A DNA stretch of 64,000 bases from assembly GCF_048320135.1 (NCBI RefSeq), contig NZ_CP182947.1, forward strand, positions 3,720,001-3,784,000. Reading direction: 5' to 3'. Numbering within the stretch: position 1 is the stretch's first letter; each line of letters opens with the position of its first letter. The translations under genes and the position numbers were made by a program. The notes under the pieces are model-generated. The model had not been told where the DNA came from, ran no database searches, and was given only the letters and a program-made list of their open reading frames with translations. The DNA is from Ideonella_A sakaiensis_A. GTDB lineage: Bacteria; Pseudomonadota; Gammaproteobacteria; Burkholderiales; Burkholderiaceae_C. Below are positions 51,875 through 61,212 of the stretch, piece by piece.

Positions 51875-53737
51875 CTACGCAGAGTCGCGCAAGCCGCCTT
51901 CAGTAAATTGCAACGACGCGAGCCGTGCATACAGCCCGCCGGCCGCGCTCAGCTCGGCATGGGTCCCTTGCTCGACGATCTGGCCGGCTTCCATCACGAT
52001 GATGCGGTCGACCCGTTGCACCGTCGACAGCCGGTGTGCGATCACCAGCGTCGTGCGGTCCTGCATGGCCGCCTCGAGTGCGGCCTGCACCATGCGCTCG
52101 CTTTCGGCATCGAGCGCACTGGTCGCCTCGTCGAGCAGCAGCAGCGGCGGGTTCTTCAGGATCGCGCGGGCGATGCTGATGCGTTGCCGCTGGCCACCGG
52201 ACAGGCGCACGCCGCGCTCGCCGAGGAAGGTCTTGTAGCCGTCGGGCAGGGCCTGGATGAAGCCGTCGGCATAGGCCGCGCGCGCTGCGGCGATCACCTC
52301 GTCGTCGCTGGCGTCGGGGCGGCCGTAGCGGATGTTCTCCATCGCATCGGCCGAAAAGATCACGCTGTCCTGCGGCACGATGCCGATCCGTTGCCGCAAT
52401 TCGCGCAGCGACGCCTCGCGCACCGGCACGCCGTCGATCGACACGCTGCCCTCGGCGGCATCGTAGAACCGCAGCAGCAGCTGGAACACCGTGCTCTTGC
52501 CGGCGCCGCTCGGGCCGACCAGCGCGACCGTTTCGCCGGGCTGCACCTGCAGGCTGAAATCGATCAGCGCAGGCTGCATCGGCCGCGACGGATATCGGAA
52601 GCCGACATGGTCGATCGCGACCGCCGAGCCGCCACGGGTCGGCGGCAGCGAGCGCGCCGCCGCTTGCTCGGCAATCGGTGATTCGGTCGCCAGCAGCTCG
52701 ATCAGCCGTTCGGTCGCACCGGCGGCGCGCAGCAGGTCGCCGTAGACCTCGGCGAGTACCGCAACGCCGCTGACCAGGATGATCACATACACAACGGTCT
52801 GGCCGAGGTGGCCGGCGCTGATGTCGCCACGCAGCACCGCCTGCGTGCCCTGGTACAGGCCCCACAGCAACGCGCCGAAAGTCGCGGTGATCACGAAGCC
52901 GACCAGCAGCGAGCGCATCCGCGTGCGGCTGATCGCGGTGGCAAACGCGCTTTCGGTCGATTGTTCGAAGCGGGCGGCCTCGCGCTTCTCCTGCGTATAA
53001 CTCTGCACGACCGGAATCGCATTCAGCACTTCGGCGGCGATCGCGCTCGAATCGGCGACGCGGTCCTGGCTGGCGCGGCTGAGCTTGCGCACGCGGCGGC
53101 CGAAATACAGCGACGGCAGCACGATCAGGATCAGGATGCCGAGCACCTGCGACATCACGACCGGATTGGTGATCACCAGCATCAGCATCGCGCCGAATGC
53201 CATCACCATGTTGCGCAGGCCCATGCTGAGGCTGGAGCCGACGACGGTCTGCACCAGCGTCGTGTCGGTCGTCAGCCGCGACAGCACCTCGCCGGTCTGC
53301 GTGGTCTCGAAAAACTCCGGGCTCTGCGTGACGACGTGTGCATAAACCGCGGTGCGCAGGTCGGCGGTGATGCGTTCACCGAGCCAGCTGACCATGTAGA
53401 AACGCGCCGCCGAAAAAAAGCCGAGCGCGGCTCCGACCGCGAACAGCGCTAGGAAATGCTCGCGCATCGCGAGCAGCCGCTCGCCCGGATCGGCACTGAT
53501 GAATCCTTCGTCGATCAGCGATTTCAGCGCGATCGGAAAGATCAGCGTGCTGACCGCAGCCAGCACCAGGAACAGCACTGCCAGCGCGATGCGGCCGCGG
53601 TACGGCCGCAGGAACGGCAGCAGCCCGCTCAGCGAGCGGGCGCTTTTTGCCGGGGCGCGGGCGGCAGCCCCTGCAGACGGCTTGCCCTTGACCGATGCGG
53701 CCGCCTCGGCGGCGGCCGCATTTGCTGCATCACTCAA
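51875..53737 (-). CDS. ABC transporter, MsbA/LapB-like exporter
   Basis: A 620-residue fused permease-ATPase. A TTG at 53737 (then SDAANAAAAEAAAS) is the only reasonable start after ilvD; it overlaps the ilvD end by 8 bp. An Ala/Ser-rich cytoplasmic N-terminus is followed by six membrane helices (about 45-330) and a nucleotide-binding domain with VGPSGAGKST, IVPQDSVIFS, LSGGQRQRISIARAIL, LLLLDEATSALD and IAHRLST. It forms homodimers that export lipids or hydrophobic compounds; lipid A flipping is possible but unproven. The non-ATG start and overlap suggest coupling to ilvD. Confidence 0.88.
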   Translation of the reverse strand: MSDAANAAAAEAAASVKGKPSAGAAARAPAKSARSLSGLLPFLRPYRGRIALAVLFLVLAAVSTLIFPIALKSLIDEGFISADPGERLLAMREHFLALFAVGAALGFFSAARFYMVSWLGERITADLRTAVYAHVVTQSPEFFETTQTGEVLSRLTTDTTLVQTVVGSSLSMGLRNMVMAFGAMLMLVITNPVVMSQVLGILILIVLPSLYFGRRVRKLSRASQDRVADSSAIAAEVLNAIPVVQSYTQEKREAARFEQSTESAFATAISRTRMRSLLVGFVITATFGALLWGLYQGTQAVLRGDISAGHLGQTVVYVIILVSGVAVLAEVYGDLLRAAGATERLIELLATESPIAEQAAARSLPPTRGGSAVAIDHVGFRYPSRPMQPALIDFSLQVQPGETVALVGPSGAGKSTVFQLLLRFYDAAEGSVSIDGVPVREASLRELRQRIGIVPQDSVIFSADAMENIRYGRPDASDDEVIAAARAAYADGFIQALPDGYKTFLGERGVRLSGGQRQRISIARAILKNPPLLLLDEATSALDAESERMVQAALEAAMQDRTTLVIAHRLSTVQRVDRIIVMEAGQIVEQGTHAELSAAGGLYARLASLQFTEGGLRDSA

Positions 53738-55421
53738 TGTGATCGATGCGGTCGAGCACCGCACCGGTGCTGGCGCTCGACGCGTTTTTCGCAAACTTCG
53801 CCAGCACGCCGCGCAGGTAGCGTGGTGCCGGCGCCTTCCACGCGCTGCGCCGCTTCGCCAGTTCGGCATCGTCGACGTGCAGTTCGAGTTGCAGCTTGTG
53901 CGCGTCGATCGTGATCTTGTCGCCTTCGTTGACCAGCGCGATCACGCCGCCCGCATAGGCCTCCGGCGCGACATGGCCGACCACCATGCCCCAGGTGCCG
54001 CCGGAGAAACGGCCGTCGGTGATCAGGCCGACCGATTCGCCGAGGCCCTGGCCAATCAAGGCGCCGGTCGGCGCCAGCATCTCCGGCATGCCCGGGCCGC
54101 CCTTCGGGCCGAGATAACGCAGCACCATCACGTCGCCGGGCTTGATTTTTCGGTCCATGATCGCCTTCAGCGCCGACTGCTCGTCGTCGAAGACGCGTGC
54201 CGGGCCGGTGATGACCGGGTTTTTCAGACCGGTGATCTTCGCTACGCAGCCTTCCGGTGCGAGGTTGCCCTTCAGGATCGCCAGGTGGCCCTGCTCGTAC
54301 ATCGGCTTGTCGATCGGCCGGATCACCTTCTGGTCGGCGCGCGGCACGTCCGGAATGTCGGCCAGGTTCTCGGCGATCGTCTTGCCGGTGATCGTCATGC
54401 AGTCGCCGTGCAGCAGGCCGGCTGCGAGCAGCGTCTTCATCACCTGCGGAATGCCGCCGGCGCGGTGCAGGTCGACGGCGAGGAATTCGCCGGACGGCTT
54501 CAGGTCGCACAACACCGGCACCTTCTTGCGCATGCGCTCGAAGTCGTCGATCGTCCACTCCACCTCGGCCGCGTGGGTGATCGCGAGGAAGTGCAGCACC
54601 GCATTGGTCGAGCCGCCGGTCGCCATGATCACCGCAACGGCATTCTCGATCGACTTTTTCGTGACGATGTCGCGCGGCTTCAGGTCCTTCTTCACCGCCT
54701 CGACCAGCACCCGCGCGGCTTCCTTTGCATTGCCGACGATCTCGTCGTGCACATTCGCCATCGTCGACGAGAAAGGGAGGCTCATGCCGAGCGCCTCGAA
54801 GGCCGAGCTCATCGTATTGGCGGTGTACATGCCGCCGCAGGAGCCGCTGCCGGGGATCGCGCGGCGCTCGATCTGGCAGAAATCTTCCTCGTTCATCTTG
54901 CCGGCTGTAAATTCGCCGACCGCCTCGAACACGCTGACGATGTTCAGGTCCTTGTCCTTGTAGCGGCCGGGCAGGATGGTGCCGCCATAAACATAGATCG
55001 CCGGCACATTGGCGCGCAGGATGCCCATCATGCCGCCGGGCATGTTCTTGTCGCAGCCGCCGACGACGAGCACGCCGTCGAGCCACTGGCCACCGACACA
55101 GGTCTCGACGCAGTCGGCAATCACCTCGCGCGAGACCAGGCTGTATTTCATGCCTTCGGTGCCCATCGCCATGCCGTCGCTGATCGTCGGCGTGCCAAAG
55201 ATCTGGGCGTTGCCGCCGGCGGCCTTGATGCCTTCGACTGCGGCATCGGCAAGCTTTTGCAGGCCGGAATTGCATGGCGTGATCGTCGAGTGGCCGTTGG
55301 CGACGCCGATCATCGGCTTCTTGAAGTCGCCTTCCTGGTATCCCATGGCGTAGTACATCGAGCGGTTCGGCGCGCGCGCCACGCCCTCGGTGATGTTTTT
55401 CGAGCGACGGTTGATTTCCAT
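53730..55421 (-). CDS. ilvD: Dihydroxy-acid dehydratase
   Basis: A 563-residue Fe-S enzyme of valine, leucine and isoleucine synthesis, turning 2,3-dihydroxy-3-methylacids into 2-keto acids. Cluster cysteines lie in TITPCNSG (Cys50), VVGGCDKNMPGG (Cys123) and GSGSCGGMYTANTM. DGRFSGGTWGMVVGHVAPEA near the end holds the active-site Ser. The start at 55421 (MEINRRSKNITEGVARAPNR) matches the family and has GGA upstream; an ATG at 55448 would add nine residues. It is divergent from lgt. The ABC exporter gene overlaps its 3' end. Confidence 0.96.
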   Translation of the reverse strand: MEINRRSKNITEGVARAPNRSMYYAMGYQEGDFKKPMIGVANGHSTITPCNSGLQKLADAAVEGIKAAGGNAQIFGTPTISDGMAMGTEGMKYSLVSREVIADCVETCVGGQWLDGVLVVGGCDKNMPGGMMGILRANVPAIYVYGGTILPGRYKDKDLNIVSVFEAVGEFTAGKMNEEDFCQIERRAIPGSGSCGGMYTANTMSSAFEALGMSLPFSSTMANVHDEIVGNAKEAARVLVEAVKKDLKPRDIVTKKSIENAVAVIMATGGSTNAVLHFLAITHAAEVEWTIDDFERMRKKVPVLCDLKPSGEFLAVDLHRAGGIPQVMKTLLAAGLLHGDCMTITGKTIAENLADIPDVPRADQKVIRPIDKPMYEQGHLAILKGNLAPEGCVAKITGLKNPVITGPARVFDDEQSALKAIMDRKIKPGDVMVLRYLGPKGGPGMPEMLAPTGALIGQGLGESVGLITDGRFSGGTWGMVVGHVAPEAYAGGVIALVNEGDKITIDAHKLQLELHVDDAELAKRRSAWKAPAPRYLRGVLAKFAKNASSASTGAVLDRIDHIE

Positions 55422-55561
55422 GATGGGCAGTCCAGCTGGGTGTGACATGCCGGGGCGCCAGCTCCCGGCGGGGGATGTCGATGATATCTGGCTGTGGCAC
55501 GGGCACCTTATGATCAGTCGCTTTTCCAGCGCCTGCAGCCGCCCGTTTGCGGGCCCAATCC

Positions 55562-56371
55562 ATGCTCGTCCATCCCCAATTCGACCCGATCGCGCTGCAA
55601 CTGGGCCCGGTCGCGATCCACTGGTACGGCCTGACCTACCTGGTCGCCTTCGGCCTGTTCCTGTGGCTTGCCGTGCTGCGCACCCGCCAGCCGCAATATG
55701 CGCAGGCCGGCTGGACGCGTGCCGATGTCGAGGACCTGCTGTTCTACGGCGTGCTCGGCGTCGTGATCGGCGGGCGGCTCGGTTATGTGATCTTCTACAA
55801 GCCGGGTTATTACGCCGACAATTTGCTCGAGGTCTTCGCCGTCTGGAAGGGCGGCATGGCCTTTCATGGCGGGCTGCTCGGCGTGCTGGCGGCGATGGCC
55901 TTGTATGCGGTTGTCCGCAAGCGGCGTTTTCTCGAAGTGACCGACCTGATCGCGCCGTGTGTGCCGACTGGTCTGGCGTCGGGACGGATCGGCAATTTCA
56001 TCAATGGCGAGTTGTGGGGCCGCGCGGCCGATCCGTCGCTGCCGTGGGCGATGGTTTTTCCGCAGTCGGGCAGCGAGCTGCCACGCCATCCGTCGCAGCT
56101 GTACCAGTTTGCGCTCGAGGGGCTGCTGCTGTTCGTGCTGCTGTGGCTGTATGCCCGCAAGCCGCGCAAGCTCGGCCAGGTATCCGGCGCTTTCCTTGCC
56201 GGTTATGGTCTGCTGCGTTTTGTCGCCGAATATTTCCGCGAGCCCGATGGTTTTCTCGGCCTGCTCGCACTCGGCATGAGCATGGGGCAGTGGCTGAGCA
56301 TCCCGGTGTTCGCCGCCGGGGTGCTGATGTGGACCTGGGCAACCCGCCGCGACGAACCGCGATTCACCTGA
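55562..56371 (+). CDS. lgt: Prolipoprotein diacylglyceryl transferase
   Basis: A 269-residue inner-membrane enzyme that transfers diacylglycerol from phosphatidylglycerol to the lipobox Cys, the first step for all lipoproteins in this window. The ATG at 55562 (MLVHPQFDPIALQLGPVAIHWYG) fits the family. Seven membrane helices are apparent. The HGG motif in WKGGMAFHGGLLGVL and the Lgt signature GRIGNFINGELWGR with the essential Arg are present. dnaQ begins 6 bp later on the same strand. Confidence 0.96.
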   Translation: MLVHPQFDPIALQLGPVAIHWYGLTYLVAFGLFLWLAVLRTRQPQYAQAGWTRADVEDLLFYGVLGVVIGGRLGYVIFYKPGYYADNLLEVFAVWKGGMAFHGGLLGVLAAMALYAVVRKRRFLEVTDLIAPCVPTGLASGRIGNFINGELWGRAADPSLPWAMVFPQSGSELPRHPSQLYQFALEGLLLFVLLWLYARKPRKLGQVSGAFLAGYGLLRFVAEYFREPDGFLGLLALGMSMGQWLSIPVFAAGVLMWTWATRRDEPRFT

Positions 56372-56377
56372 GCAACG

Positions 56378-57100
56378 ATGCGACAGATCTTTCTCGATAC
56401 CGAAACCACCGGCCTGAGCCCGGAAGCGGGCGACCGCATCATCGAGATCGGCTGCATCGAGATGGTGAACCGGCGGCCGACCGGCAACAACCTGCACCGC
56501 TACATCAATCCGCAGCGTTCGAGCCACGAGGATGCGGTCAAGGTGCACGGCCTGACCGACGAATTCCTGGCCGACAAGCCGCTGTTTGCGGCAATCGCCG
56601 ACGAACTGCTCGAGTTCTGCGCCGGCGCCGAGATCATCATCCACAACGCCGCCTTCGACATTGGTTTTCTCGATGCCGAACTGCGCCGCCTCGGCCGGCC
56701 GCCATTCGCCAGCATCGTCGCGAAGGTCAGCGACAGCCTGACGATGGCGCGCGAGATGTTTCCCGGCAAGTCGAATTCGCTCGACGCCTTGTGCCGGCGC
56801 CTCGAGGTCGACAACAGCAACCGCACGCTGCACGGCGCGCTGCTCGATGCCGGCCTGCTGGCCGAGGTCTATATCCGGCTGACCCGTGGCCAGAATACGC
56901 TGGCGATCGACGCCGGTGACGCCGGCGCCGGCGAACTGGCGATCGCGGCGATCGATTTCTCGGTCTACCGGCTGCCGGTGATCCTGGCCGATGAGGCCGA
57001 ACTCGCAGCACACGAGGCGGTGCTTGCCGGCATCGACAAGGCAAGCTCGGGCAAGACGCGCTGGCGCGCGCTCGAGCAGCCGGCGCCGGCTGTGGCATAA
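56378..57100 (+). CDS. dnaQ: DNA polymerase III epsilon subunit (3'-5' exonuclease)
   Basis: A 240-residue proofreading subunit. The DEDDh exonuclease residues are visible: Asp7 and Glu9 in FLDTETTGLSP, the Asp in HNAAFDIGFLDAEL, and His/Asp in RTLHGALLDAGLLAEVY. The C-terminal tail (about 190-240) would bind the alpha subunit. It lies 6 bp after lgt and probably shares its transcript, and 50 bp before tRNA-Val. Confidence 0.95.
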   Translation: MRQIFLDTETTGLSPEAGDRIIEIGCIEMVNRRPTGNNLHRYINPQRSSHEDAVKVHGLTDEFLADKPLFAAIADELLEFCAGAEIIIHNAAFDIGFLDAELRRLGRPPFASIVAKVSDSLTMAREMFPGKSNSLDALCRRLEVDNSNRTLHGALLDAGLLAEVYIRLTRGQNTLAIDAGDAGAGELAIAAIDFSVYRLPVILADEAELAAHEAVLAGIDKASSGKTRWRALEQPAPAVA

Positions 57101-57149
57101 TCCCGGGCTCCGCAAGGCGCTGCAACGGCGCCGCACACACCCGGATACC

Positions 57150-57224
57150 GGGCGGTTAACTCAGCGGTAGAGTGCCACCTTCACACGGTGGAAGTCGCAG
57201 GTTCGAACCCTGCACCGCCCACCA
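57150..57224 (+). tRNA. tRNA-Val (anticodon CAC)
   Basis: A complete cloverleaf: acceptor GGGCGGT/ACCGCCC, D-arm with AGCGGTAGAG, anticodon stem CCACC/GGTGG around loop TTCACAC (anticodon CAC at 57182-57184, reading GUG), T-arm GCAGG TTCGAAC CCTGC and an encoded CCA end. Its 3' half is the likely attachment site of the element led by the integrase at 57368. Confidence 0.97.
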
Positions 57225-57255
57225 GAACAAGCTCCACAAGAGACCGCAAAACACC

Positions 57256-57293
57256 AAAAGCCCCAGGTAAATCAACGACCTGGGGCTTTTTTG
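57256..57293 (+). terminator. Rho-independent terminator after tRNA-Val
   Basis: AAAAGCCCCAGGT (57256-57268) pairs with ACCTGGGGCTTTT (57278-57290), with more T following. The flanking A- and T-runs make it able to act in both directions. It separates tRNA-Val from the integrase gene. Confidence 0.9.
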
Positions 57294-57367
57294 TTTCCGC
57301 ATGGGTCCGCATGGATTCACTTGAATCTGCCCCCAGCGGTGTGGGCATCCGGATGGGCAACTGAGTC

Positions 57368-58654
57368 ATGGCAAACGACAAGCTCACTGACACGGCGGTC
57401 CGCAAAGCGAAAGCGACCGACAAATCACGCAAGCTCGCCGATGGTGGCGGCCTGTACCTGGAGCTGCACCCGAACGGGAGCAAGTACTGGCGGTTGAAGT
57501 ACCGGATCGGCGGCTTGGAGAAGCGCTTGGCGCTGGGTGTCTATCCGGATGTGAGCCTGGCCGACGCGCGCAAGCGACGCGCCGAGGCCCGGGCTCTGCT
57601 GGCGAACGGCGCCGACCCCAGTGACGCCCGCAAGGCTTCCAAGACGGCCGAGGTGGCTCGCGCCCATGTCGCGGCGCTGACCGCGGCAGGCGAGCCGCTG
57701 CCGGGCACCTTCGAGGCCGTCGCCCGCGAATGGCTGGCGAAAGCCCACGAGCCCACCGTGTCACCCCGATACGCGAAGCGCAGCCGGATCCAGCTCGAAC
57801 GCGACGTCTTCCCGTGGATCGGCACGTTGCCGTCGAACGAGGTCAGCGCGCCGGCCATCCTGAACCTGCTGCGTAAGGTGGAAGCCCGCGATGCCCTGGA
57901 TACCGCACACCGCGTCAAGCAGACCATCGGCCTGGTGATGCGATACGCCATCGCCACCGGGTATGCGCAACGAGACCCGACCCCGGATCTGCGCGAGGCG
58001 CTGCCCACACCGATCAAACAGCACTATGCCGCCATCCTTGAGCCGAAGACAGTCGGCGAGTTGCTGCGGGCCATCGACAGCTACGAAGGCCATCCAGGCA
58101 CACGGGCCGCGCTGCAGCTGGCGGCTTTGCTTTTCCAGCGACCGGGCAACCTTCGGGCAATGCAGTGGGCGCACCTTGATCTTGATGCCGGCGAATGGTC
58201 GATCCCCGCCGCCGAGATGAAGCGCACGAAGCAGGAGAAGGCAACCGGTGCGCCGCATATCGTTCCTCTCGCGTCGCAGGCCGTGGCCATCCTGCGCGAA
58301 TTGCAGCCGTTCACCGCTGCGGGCAACTATTGCTTCCCGGGTCAACGTACCCGCTCTCGGCCGATCAGCGACGTGACGCTCAACGCAGCGCTGCGGCGCC
58401 TGGGTTATGCCACCGACGAAATGACCGGCCACGGCTTTCGCGCGATGGCGCGCACGATGATCCGGGAGCAGCTGCCGGAAATCGACCCGGAGTGGATAGA
58501 GGTGCAGCTGGGGCACGGCAAGAAAGGGCCACTGGGCGCTGCCTACGATCGAGCCCAGTACCTGGCTCAGCGGCGCCAGATGATGCAGAAATGGGCGGAC
58601 TACCTCGAACGGTTGCGCGAAGGCGCGCAGGTCATTCCGATCAAGGCAGTCTGA
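57368..58654 (+). CDS. Tyrosine-type site-specific integrase (P4 family, DUF4102)
   Basis: A 428-residue recombinase. The N-terminal arm-binding DUF4102 domain starts MANDKLTDTAVRKAKATDKS and includes the YWRLKYRIGGLEKRLALGVYPD-like pattern. A SAM-like core-binding domain (about 115-200) and a catalytic domain (about 225-400) follow, with Arg in QRPGNLRAMQW (Asn where Glu is usual), a Lys in the beta-hairpin, HGFRAMART and the Tyr in GPLGAAYDRAQYL. Such integrases insert islands into tRNA 3' ends; this gene begins 144 bp from tRNA-Val CCA, reading away from it. Confidence 0.95.
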   Translation: MANDKLTDTAVRKAKATDKSRKLADGGGLYLELHPNGSKYWRLKYRIGGLEKRLALGVYPDVSLADARKRRAEARALLANGADPSDARKASKTAEVARAHVAALTAAGEPLPGTFEAVAREWLAKAHEPTVSPRYAKRSRIQLERDVFPWIGTLPSNEVSAPAILNLLRKVEARDALDTAHRVKQTIGLVMRYAIATGYAQRDPTPDLREALPTPIKQHYAAILEPKTVGELLRAIDSYEGHPGTRAALQLAALLFQRPGNLRAMQWAHLDLDAGEWSIPAAEMKRTKQEKATGAPHIVPLASQAVAILRELQPFTAAGNYCFPGQRTRSRPISDVTLNAALRRLGYATDEMTGHGFRAMARTMIREQLPEIDPEWIEVQLGHGKKGPLGAAYDRAQYLAQRRQMMQKWADYLERLREGAQVIPIKAV

Positions 58655-58803
58655 GAATCGTCCGTCTGCTACTTAGGGGCCTTTTCCCGTCTTCTGTCGA
58701 CCGTTGAACTTCGGAAGGTTTCGCGGCGCGCTCATGGGTGCGGTCAGCAGCCGGATAAGCGACCCGACAATGTCGCGTCTATATCGTAGGCTTAGGGGAC
58801 CAT

Positions 58804-60051
58804 ATGCCGGCATCCTGGAAGAACAAACCTGGCCGATTCAAACCGGAAATCATCCTTGCCGAAGTCGACTCGGAGAGAACCGTCGGTGCAAACGGCAAGG
58901 TCAGTTTCGTAGCTTTCGGTAGCTTCGAGATGTCGGTCCCAATCATAAGGTCGATGCTGGATTTCCCCGACGCCGCCGAACATCTAGACGTTTCTCACCT
59001 CATCAGTAGGTCCTTTGCTTCTGCAAAGGGAAAGTTGACTTCAGCGACGTTCTTGGCGGCGCTAAACGCGGCGCTCAAACGAGAGCTGTCGAAGCTCGAT
59101 GAAGACTTTGTAATGCTCACAGCGCTGTCGATATCGGTGCCGAGCTTCCCGCCGATGCATACAGTCAACGGCGCAAAGATCCGATTGCTTCAGGGTGACT
59201 ATCCCTCCCGATTCAGGAAGTCAAGGGAAACTGTTCTGCAGGATCCCAGGTCCGCAACAATGGAGGCAACTCCGCCGACGTACACGAAGGTACTGGTCCG
59301 AATCAAGGCGAAGTCTCCGCGTGCGGCTGCCCTTAAGGCTCTCGATGCGCTGGATTTGTTGCGGGGAATCTGGTGTCTATATTGCAACCCAGGCTTTGAG
59401 ATCCCCTTGGGTGGGAACCCGCCCCGCAAACCAATCAACCTAATCCGACTCGGCAATCAACATACGGTTCATCATCCGGACGGCAGCTTGGTGTCCGAAT
59501 CACAGTTCTGGTATGAACCAAATTTCTCGCCCGCTCACCCATATACACCGAAGGACGCGAGCCTCCTATTAAAGGCACAGCGAGACGTATTGCGGCGCCT
59601 CGCGGCTTCGCCATATAGCAAGCGACTTGTATCCGCCATCCTGCGCGGTACCCGCGCGCTCGACGAGTCGGATGCGGATGTTGCATTCGTTCGTTTGTGG
59701 AGCGCGCTGGAATCGGCTACCGCAAGCGGAATTGGCCAAGGCGACTACGACAAGGTCGTCAGACGCTGCGCCTTTCTGTACAAGGAAACGGAGTATCAGC
59801 GACAGGTGATGGAGCACCTTAGAGAGTATCGAAATGCCAACATTCATAGCGGTACAAGTTCGGAAGACGCGCGTCTTCATTGCTTTCAGCTCCTCGACTT
59901 TTTCCGCTCTTTGATCCGCTTTCATCTTCGCAATCGAGGAGGATTCAAGTCTATCGACGAGGCCAACCGCTTTTTGGATCTGCCCTCTGACAAGCAAGAG
60001 CTTCGTTCGATTGTTGCGACGGCACGCAGGGCGCTGAAATTTCTCGGCTGA
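58804..60051 (+). CDS. HEPN-domain protein (Apea-like), possible ribonuclease
   Basis: A 415-residue island protein with lower GC than its core neighbours. Residues 1-250 match no family I know. The C-terminal part has the look of an Apea-like HEPN domain: FVRLWSALESATASG, then VVRRCAFLY and REYRNANIHSGTSS. RNANIH is the R-x4-H motif of catalytic HEPN ribonucleases found in toxins and antiviral systems. No antitoxin gene overlaps it. The start follows a potential upstream GGGG/ATATG context and is not certain. A defence or abortive-infection role is inferred from motif and location. Confidence 0.65.
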   Translation: MPASWKNKPGRFKPEIILAEVDSERTVGANGKVSFVAFGSFEMSVPIIRSMLDFPDAAEHLDVSHLISRSFASAKGKLTSATFLAALNAALKRELSKLDEDFVMLTALSISVPSFPPMHTVNGAKIRLLQGDYPSRFRKSRETVLQDPRSATMEATPPTYTKVLVRIKAKSPRAAALKALDALDLLRGIWCLYCNPGFEIPLGGNPPRKPINLIRLGNQHTVHHPDGSLVSESQFWYEPNFSPAHPYTPKDASLLLKAQRDVLRRLAASPYSKRLVSAILRGTRALDESDADVAFVRLWSALESATASGIGQGDYDKVVRRCAFLYKETEYQRQVMEHLREYRNANIHSGTSSEDARLHCFQLLDFFRSLIRFHLRNRGGFKSIDEANRFLDLPSDKQELRSIVATARRALKFLG

Positions 60052-60120
60052 AGGCCAAGTTCCCTGTTGCTGGTGGATGCTGAAGGCGCAAGCCTTCAAT
60101 TTCGGGGGGGTAGGGATCGA

Positions 60121-60342
60121 TCATCGGATTCCGTAGGTCTGCCAGAACTCCAGGACCTCTGAGCGGCGCCACCGCGTCGCACGCACAGCACGGAATGCCG
60201 GTGCCGGCGCTCGGCCATCGCGAACCGCCGCAAACCACCAACTCGTCCCCATCGAGCCGATCGCCGCGCAGGTCTTCGCGTCGATCAAAGATGCGGCAGC
60301 TAGATCGTCAGGCAGCTGGAAAGATTCTTTTGCTTTTGCCAT
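60121..60342 (-). CDS. AlpA-like excisionase/regulator
   Basis: A 73-residue small DNA-binding protein. LIDAKTCAAIGSMGTSWWFAAVRDGRAPAP followed by ATRWRRSEVLEFW is the winged-HTH pattern of AlpA/MerR-like phage regulators, which act as excisionases or activators of integrase genes (described by pattern, not database hit). It lies 3 bp after the second integrase gene on the same strand, and the pair probably form an integration-excision module. Confidence 0.65.
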   Translation of the reverse strand: MAKAKESFQLPDDLAAASLIDAKTCAAIGSMGTSWWFAAVRDGRAPAPAFRAVRATRWRRSEVLEFWQTYGIR

Positions 60343-60345
60343 GGC

Positions 60346-61212
60346 TCATCTCCCGACGTAAATCGCGGTGATTTGCTCGCGCTCGTGGCCGAGTTCGCGT
60401 GAGATGGTCAACCTCACTTCTCGATCCACTGCCTTTTGTTCAGGGCTCAGTTGCTTCGAGGTTGGTCCGCCGGCTGCCGGTGATTTCCATCCCGTCAGTT
60501 CCTCGTAGCGGGTTTGCGCGTACGCGTGTCGCAGCCCGTGGACATGGTCGATGCCGGCCCGCGCGGTCTGCGCCTTGAACCGGTTCAGCTGATCCCGGTA
60601 CGACATCTCGACCGGGATCAGGCTGCCTTTGCCAGCGAGCGCCTTGGCTTCGTTCAAGAGGTCTCGCTGCGTCTCACTGGTGATCGGCACATGGCGCTCC
60701 TTGCCGCCCTTTGTCCAACTGGCCTTGAGGTGCAACACGTCGCCGCGGTCTGCCCAGTCCGGCCTCAGCTTGATGCTTTCCTCGCGCCGCAGACCGAACA
60801 CGGCCTGCAGCTGCAGCGACATCGACGTATACGGATCTGAAACCTTCGCCAACTTGTCGCCGTCGAGTTCTGTCGCCTTCGATTCGTTGCTCACGTGTCG
60901 CCGATCGGCGATGCCATAGGCCGCGTTGTCGCGTGCGACGATGTTCTGCTTGTCGATCTTCTCGGCCAGCCATCGCAAGGCGCTCATGCGGTTCTTGAAG
61001 GTGCCGGCCGAAATCTGTTCGGCATGCCAGCGATTGACCAGGTGCTCGACATGCTTCGTTCGCAGTCCCTGCGCACGAAGAAGCCGGAAACCGCCCTCGG
61101 CCAATTGGTTGGCGGCCAGGCTCAGGATGCTTTCGCGGTCGTGCTGTGTCTGGAACGAACCATCGCGGTTGCGTTGGCCGAGCTGCTTGAAGTCGTGATT
61201 GAGGTCGCGCAT
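60346..61212 (-). CDS. Tyrosine integrase of the Phage_int_SAM/Integrase_1 type
   Basis: A 288-residue recombinase unlike the one at 57.4 kb. The N-terminal SAM-like region holds FRLLRAQGLRTKHVEHLVNRW and GTFKNRMSALRWLAEKI. The catalytic domain shows Arg in FGLRREESIKLRPDW, Lys in WTKGGKERHVPIT, HGLRHAYAQTRYEELTGW, and the terminal HEREQITAIYVGR with the nucleophile Tyr. All catalytic residues are present, so it may be active. It is on the opposite strand to the first integrase and followed by an AlpA-like gene. This suggests that the island is composite or carries a second element. Confidence 0.88.
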   Translation of the reverse strand: MRDLNHDFKQLGQRNRDGSFQTQHDRESILSLAANQLAEGGFRLLRAQGLRTKHVEHLVNRWHAEQISAGTFKNRMSALRWLAEKIDKQNIVARDNAAYGIADRRHVSNESKATELDGDKLAKVSDPYTSMSLQLQAVFGLRREESIKLRPDWADRGDVLHLKASWTKGGKERHVPITSETQRDLLNEAKALAGKGSLIPVEMSYRDQLNRFKAQTARAGIDHVHGLRHAYAQTRYEELTGWKSPAAGGPTSKQLSPEQKAVDREVRLTISRELGHEREQITAIYVGR

